Shown: piece by piece, positions 33,803 through 37,647 of the stretch
Numbering within the stretch: position 1 is the stretch's first letter
How the letters are laid out: each line of letters starts with the position of its first letter
Source of the DNA: Sedimentisphaerales bacterium
GTDB taxonomy: Bacteria; Planctomycetota; Phycisphaerae; Sedimentisphaerales; Anaerobacaceae
Length of the DNA: 37,647 bases
Reading direction: 5' to 3'
NCBI GenBank assembly: GCA_030611315.1
Contig: JAUWPZ010000018.1
Coordinates: 1-37,647 of the forward strand
Program-made: the position numbers and the translations under genes
The notes under the pieces: generated by a model
Database searches by the model: none
What the model was told of the DNA's origin: nothing
The model's input: only the letters and a program-made list of their open reading frames with translations

Positions 33803-34147
33803 TGTGTGGAAATGTTGAAAACCGGTTTCTGGAATGGAGAGCAACGGTCGCGGTCTGCCAAAATGGTGGGAAAAAGCGGGTTTTTGACGTATATGCTCGA
33901 CTTTTTGGCGGTTTTTCCGGCACGGTATGCTGAACCTGCTGAAATTATCTTAAAATTGAGATGGAAGTTTTGTATTATGGGACTTGAATTCTACAGGAGT
34001 GCTTTAGGAACAGTGTCAAAGCGTGCAGGAGCAACGTTTGTGAAAACAAATGGGAAATATCGGTTTCAAGATAATCCCGGATTGAGTTTCTTGCTCTCAA
34101 GGCTTATCATTGGGCATAATGCCCGAAAGATCAGGTTTCTCTGAATG
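33803..34147 (+). mobile_element. probable 3' end of IS1380-type element
   Basis: This stretch follows the transposase remnant. An open frame (33806-34144) exists but has no recognisable domain and no ribosome binding site. Its position is that of the untranslated tail of IS1380-type elements. The terminal inverted repeat could not be verified because the left end is lost. The sulfatase gene starts right after, with its own AAGGAG. Confidence 0.4.
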
Positions 34148-34164
34148 AAAAAGGAGCGCCATCA

Positions 34165-35730
34165 ATGAACACCGACGTCAACGCACCTTCGCTGACTCGC
34201 CGCAGATTCTTGCAGGCCGTCGGCATATCGCTTCTCGCGACTGTACCGGCCCGCGGCAATGCCGGCAGGCCCAACGTACTGGTTTTGTTCTCCGACCAGC
34301 ATCACGCCGGAGCAATGGGCTGTGCGGGTCATCCGATAGTCAAGACCCAGACCATGGACCGACTCGCCGCCAACGGCGTACGCTTTGACCGGGCCTATTG
34401 CCAGGACGGTATCTGCGTACCGTCGAGAACGTCCATGATGACAGGCCTCTACCCCCGCACGACCGGCTGTCTCGACAACCCGAACAACCCCGTCGAACCG
34501 GGCCGATACATAATGCTCCAAAACCTCTTCAAGCACAATGGTTACACAACTGGGTGTTTCGGCAAGAGACATCTGCCTAAGAACAAAATGGCCATGGGCT
34601 GGGATGCCTCGGCAACGACAATTAATCCCAAACTCGATCCATCGGACGAAAACTACCAAGACTGGCTCAAGGAAAACAACCTGTACGAGAAATACCGCAA
34701 AGCCACCGGCGACGCCATTATGGACAGCAACCTCTTCTGCAGAATCAGCGAACTCACAGCAGACCAGAGAGACGCCGCCTACACAGCCGACAAAACCACC
34801 GCTTTCCTGAAAAACTGCGAGAAGGACGACAAATCCTTCTTCTGCTGGGCCACATTCCACGGCCCGCACCACCCTTATACCCCGCCGAGAAAATGGGCGG
34901 ACATGTACAAACCCGAGGAAATGACCCTCCCGCCGAACATCGACGAGCCAATCGAAAACCTGCCGCACGAGTTGAAGGGCTGGCGAAGAAACAAGAAAAC
35001 ACCCTGGAACCTCGGCACCGCAGCCGAAAACAAAGACCTCTACAGAACATTCCTCGCGTACTACTACGCCCAGGTCACCGAAGTCGACCACTACATGGGC
35101 GTCATAATCGAGAAACTCAATCGCCTGGACCTCGCTCAGAACACTATTATCATCTACGCCTCCGACCACGGCGATTTCACCGCCCACCACGGCATGACCG
35201 AAAAATGCGCCCTGGGCCACAACGTCTATGAAGACACCCTCCGAGTCCCCCTGATTATCTCTTGTCCCGCAAGATTCGCAAAAGGTATCGTCTGCGACAG
35301 CCTCGTCGAACTGTTGGACCTGTACCCCACCCTGATCGACCTGCTGAACCTCAAGACCCCGGCCAAGATGCAGAACCTCGCCGGAATATCACTGAAATCG
35401 GCCCTGACCAGAGGCAAGAGCCTGCCCAGGAAATACGCCTTCTCTGAGAACTGGTCGCAACTTACTATCATCGGCGAGCGATATAAACTCGGCAAATGGC
35501 TCGACCCCGGCCCCCTGCCAAAATACAAAATCCGCGACAACCGCAAGAGATGCCCCGACATGCTCTTCGACCGGCAGAGCGACCCCCTCGAAACCGCCAA
35601 CCAGATCGACAATCCGCAACTATCAGACGTAAAACGCGAACTGCAAAATGCGATGAAACACTGGATAGAGAAAACACCCGCGGACGGAAGAGATGAATAT
35701 ATCCGGTCGCAACTGAGAAAATCGACCTAA
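34165..35730 (+). CDS. sulfatase (S1 family), Tat-exported
   Basis: This 521-residue protein starts at an ATG with AAGGAG eight bases upstream. A Tat-type signal (LTRRRFLQAVGISLLATVPA) leads it. The metal-site start is LVLFSDQHHAGAMGCAG and GICVPSRTSMMTGLYP holds the formylglycine Cys in the canonical CxPSR. IIIYASDHGDFTAHHG is the later metal site. Homology style is the DQH-type sulfatases that act on carbohydrate or choline-type sulfate esters; the substrate is not evident. Codons strongly favour C at the third position (AAC, CTC, GAC), unlike the neighbours, and it lies directly after an IS remnant, so it may have been acquired by transfer. Confidence 0.92.
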   Translation: MNTDVNAPSLTRRRFLQAVGISLLATVPARGNAGRPNVLVLFSDQHHAGAMGCAGHPIVKTQTMDRLAANGVRFDRAYCQDGICVPSRTSMMTGLYPRTTGCLDNPNNPVEPGRYIMLQNLFKHNGYTTGCFGKRHLPKNKMAMGWDASATTINPKLDPSDENYQDWLKENNLYEKYRKATGDAIMDSNLFCRISELTADQRDAAYTADKTTAFLKNCEKDDKSFFCWATFHGPHHPYTPPRKWADMYKPEEMTLPPNIDEPIENLPHELKGWRRNKKTPWNLGTAAENKDLYRTFLAYYYAQVTEVDHYMGVIIEKLNRLDLAQNTIIIYASDHGDFTAHHGMTEKCALGHNVYEDTLRVPLIISCPARFAKGIVCDSLVELLDLYPTLIDLLNLKTPAKMQNLAGISLKSALTRGKSLPRKYAFSENWSQLTIIGERYKLGKWLDPGPLPKYKIRDNRKRCPDMLFDRQSDPLETANQIDNPQLSDVKRELQNAMKHWIEKTPADGRDEYIRSQLRKST

Positions 35731-35829
35731 CACGCCCTGCGAGGCAATCACGATGTACAATTCCAAAAGGGCTAAAGGGAACAATCGCTATAACATAACG
35801 AAACATAATTCAATGTACAGGCAGCTAAG

Positions 35830-36240
35830 ATGAGATATCTGGCAATAGATTACGGTACGAAACGGACGGGCCTGGCAATCTGCGACTCCGACGAGATTAT
35901 TGTTTCGCCGCTTGCTGTTATCCAGGGCCAAAAGGAGCTGCTTAGAAAGATTGCAGAGGTGGTCAAGGCCGAAAATGTCGGGGCCGTTGTGCTCGGCCTG
36001 CCCCTGAATATGGACGATTCCGAAGGTCCTCAAGCCAAACTTGTCTTGAAATTTGCCGACCAATTGAAAGAATATATTGAGATACCTGTCCATTTACAGG
36101 ATGAAAGGCTCAGTAGTTTCAGCGCCGAGCAAAAACTCGCGCCAGCCGAGTTCACGAGAGGGAAACGAAAAAAACGCCTTGACGCCGTCGCAGCAGCGGA
36201 AATCCTCGAAGTATTCCTCGAAAAGAACAAGGCCAGATAA
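35830..36240 (+). CDS. ruvX: Holliday junction resolvase-like RuvX/YqgF
   Basis: This 136-residue protein has the YqgF RNase H-like fold: LAIDYGTKRTGLAICD at the N-terminus with the first acidic residue, VVLGLPLNMDDSEGPQA, and LQDERLSSFSAEQKL with DE, then DAVAAAEILEVFL with the final Asp. These match the conserved positions of the putative pre-16S rRNA nuclease and Holliday junction resolvase family. The length is normal. The gene is preceded by an AT-rich gap of about 100 bp after the sulfatase and appears unrelated to it in function. Confidence 0.95.
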   Translation: MRYLAIDYGTKRTGLAICDSDEIIVSPLAVIQGQKELLRKIAEVVKAENVGAVVLGLPLNMDDSEGPQAKLVLKFADQLKEYIEIPVHLQDERLSSFSAEQKLAPAEFTRGKRKKRLDAVAAAEILEVFLEKNKAR

Positions 36241-36248
36241 GCCTTGTT
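36226..36248 (+). promoter_or_regulatory. stem-loop around the ruvX stop codon
   Basis: AACAAGGC-CAGATAA-GCCTTGTT is a perfect 8-bp hairpin with the TAA stop in the loop. No T-run follows, so it is a poor intrinsic terminator, though it could stabilise the mRNA end. Confidence 0.6.
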
Positions 36249-36580
36249 GGGGCAAATGCGGTAATTGCGGCCGGCATAAGCCAGCTAATGGCTCGCCAGG
36301 ATTGGCATCATGTCTCCAAACCGGCAAAAAAACCACATATAGCGGTAGAAAGGCCGTCAATGCTCGATAACCTCAATGGAAATTAGAATAATCGGATATT
36401 AACCACAGCCTGGATGTGCTCGATGCCTGTGTAAAGCGTTCCAGGGAAGATGAGAAGTTTGCCGGACAGTTTTTAAGTGGGATTTGATTGCACTTTGACC
36501 CGGCCGCACCAACGATGAGATTTGAAGCCGTCGGAGTCATTAAGAGGTATCTTACCGGATTGGGGAAGAGGTCCAAGTTC
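36241..36580. other. gene-free region between ruvX and the sulfatase
   Basis: About 340 bp lie between the end of ruvX and the end of the convergent sulfatase gene. A minus-strand frame (36373-36708) overlaps the sulfatase coding region and has no ribosome binding site or domain. A TTCAAATC word on the minus strand (36519-36526) resembles a tRNA T-loop but has no matching stem. I see nothing else. Confidence 0.5.
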
Positions 36581-37647
36581 CTACACGAGCTGTTGTCGAT
36601 ACGCATTGCAGCGATTTCGAAGGCGGGCCAGCGTAGCTGTGTAGTCTGCATTTTGTGAGAGATTGCGCAGCTCATGCGGGTCTTTTGACAAGTGGAACAA
36701 CTGCTCAAAGGGCGGTTCTTGTTTGGGATATCTTATGTACTTCCATTCGGTAGTCCGCACTCCCTCGGAGGGCCTGATTCTGCCGTGATGCTCATAGAAG
36801 TGCTCGTAATACCAATCCTCACGCAGTACTTTTGTTGAACCCGTGACAATTGGGACAAGGCTTTTGCCCTGCATGCGCTCGGCAATGCCCACCCCTGCGT
36901 AATCCAGCATTGTCGGTGCCAGGTCAATGTTCAGTGCCATCTGGTCAACCCGCTTTGCCCGCAGGCCGGAAGGTTGGCGGCCGTCGCGGATAATCAAGGG
37001 GATGCGTATGGATTCCTCGTACATAAGCCACTTGCCCCTTAGCCCATGCGCCCCCAACAGACTGCCGTGGTCTGATGCCCAAATCACAATAGTGTTATCG
37101 TCGAATCCGAGTGTGCGAAGGCCCGCCATTATGATGCCGACGGCCAGGTCCATCCTTGATATCAGACTATATACTGTTCTGAGGCTTTTCTGATAGCTTT
37201 CCGGGTTCTCCAATTGGTCGAGGCGGTCCCCGGTTCCGTTCAGTGAGTCTCGGATAAATTTCGGCACCTTATCATAAGCATCACGGGTCAGCGTCTTCGC
37301 ACGAGGAAAAGTCACGCCCTCGTAAGGGTCGGGAAAATCCGGGTCAAAATAATTATAGGGCCCATGGGGCTCCTTGAAGGAAATGGTCAGGCAGAAGGGC
37401 TGATTGGCGGGATTCGTCCGAAGAAAATCGAGTGCCTTTTCCGTCATCACATCGGTAAGGTATCGACTCTCGCCGTCGATCTTCTGCTCGAAGTTCAACA
37501 TCTGCCCAAAGCCATACCAATAGTCGAACTTGTCCGCCGGCAAAGAAAGATGCTTGATGTCGTCATTAGGCCATCCTACTGCGAACTTGCCAAGGTAGCC
37601 CGTCCTGTATCCCGCTCTCCTTAATATAGCAGGATAACTCTGAGCAA
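36581..37647 (-). CDS. sulfatase, partial (N-terminus beyond window)
   Basis: The reading frame continues past the first in-frame TTG (37543) to the window edge: AQSYPAILRRAGYRTGYLGK is the typical segment after the sulfatase active site. The Cys-containing motif is therefore outside the window. Visible features are IVIWASDHGSLLGAHGLRGK (metal site) and YEESIRIPLIIRDGRQPSG, and a C-terminal end with FHLSKDPHELRNLSQN. It is another S1-type sulfatase of the same general kind as the one at 34165, though on the opposite strand. Sulfate-ester removal from a carbohydrate is likely; substrate unknown. Confidence 0.9.
   Translation of the reverse strand, partial: AQSYPAILRRAGYRTGYLGKFAVGWPNDDIKHLSLPADKFDYWYGFGQMLNFEQKIDGESRYLTDVMTEKALDFLRTNPANQPFCLTISFKEPHGPYNYFDPDFPDPYEGVTFPRAKTLTRDAYDKVPKFIRDSLNGTGDRLDQLENPESYQKSLRTVYSLISRMDLAVGIIMAGLRTLGFDDNTIVIWASDHGSLLGAHGLRGKWLMYEESIRIPLIIRDGRQPSGLRAKRVDQMALNIDLAPTMLDYAGVGIAERMQGKSLVPIVTGSTKVLREDWYYEHFYEHHGRIRPSEGVRTTEWKYIRYPKQEPPFEQLFHLSKDPHELRNLSQNADYTATLARLRNRCNAYRQQLV

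Noticed and set aside
33806-34144. 112-residue open frame after the transposase remnant
   Set aside because: No domain, no ribosome binding site; its place is that of the tail of an IS1380-type element.
34162-35220. 352-residue minus-strand open frame
   Set aside because: It is antisense to the sulfatase gene with a clear Tat signal and CVPSR motif. It is caused by third-position C bias.
36519-36526. tRNA-like T-loop word on the minus strand
   Set aside because: TTCAAATC is present but the flanking bases do not form a T-stem and no acceptor or anticodon arm is visible.
36373-36708. 111-residue minus-strand open frame near the sulfatase end
   Set aside because: It overlaps the sulfatase coding sequence in another frame and lacks motif and ribosome binding site.

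Overview
The window looks like part of a chromosome from a planctomycete, most likely of the Phycisphaerae type. This is inferred from gene content, not from a marker gene. The clues are secreted proteins with planctomycete-style dockerin-like repeats (1418-3634, 5684-7762), several twin-arginine exported enzymes (an oxidoreductase, an isomerase-like protein, a GH10 enzyme, sulfatases), three sulfatases, and SPFH and ABC-transporter gene groups. No rRNA, tRNA or CRISPR array was seen.

Layout. 1-1071 (minus strand): an unusual acyl carrier protein and a FabZ-like hotdog protein whose catalytic Glu position is Gln. 1418-7762: a secreted DUF3616-type protein, a Tat-exported Gfo/Idh/MocA oxidoreductase (minus strand), then a long structured leader with a terminator-like hairpin ahead of a secreted LamG protein. 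7932-8823: a HicB-HicA toxin-antitoxin pair (the 58-codon hicA overlaps hicB) and a GNAT acetyltransferase. 8879-9844: a minus-strand ABC-2 permease, divergent from 10030-16238, which holds three consecutive SPFH (HflK/HflC-like) genes and a heavy-metal P-type ATPase. 16520-21263: an ABC exporter ATPase, its permease and a 605-residue membrane-anchored protein of unknown function. 21291-23483: a UvrD/PcrA helicase. 23588-31277: a polysaccharide-related stretch with a sugar-isomerase-like Tat lipoprotein, a GH10 enzyme, an agarase-like GH-A enzyme, a sulfatase and glucose-6-phosphate isomerase. 31424-32512 encodes mannose-1-phosphate guanylyltransferase. 32647-34147: a 4Fe-4S protein abutting an IS1380-type transposase remnant. 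34165-37647: a second sulfatase, ruvX, and a third sulfatase cut by the window end.

The most notable content is non-coding. A 103-126 bp element occurs four times (16392, 26473, 28217, 31290). Each copy lies directly upstream of a gene and in the same orientation. The copies differ by two independent indels found in all four combinations, and each ends in a hairpin whose arms are conserved while the loop varies. A separate 109-nt extended hairpin with a GCAA tetraloop and a following terminator-like hairpin (5439-5575) is a candidate riboswitch or other cis-regulatory RNA. REP-like palindromes with GNRA-type loops lie both between genes and inside the helicase gene, where they are translated in frame. 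Degenerate short-word repeats fill many gaps and in one case sit between two copies of a gene start.

Together the enzymes suggest a bacterium that degrades sulfated or xylan-like polysaccharides with exported sulfatases and glycosidases and feeds the sugars through hexose-phosphate and GDP-mannose metabolism. The membrane genes (SPFH, metal ATPase, ABC exporter) suggest envelope and metal homeostasis.
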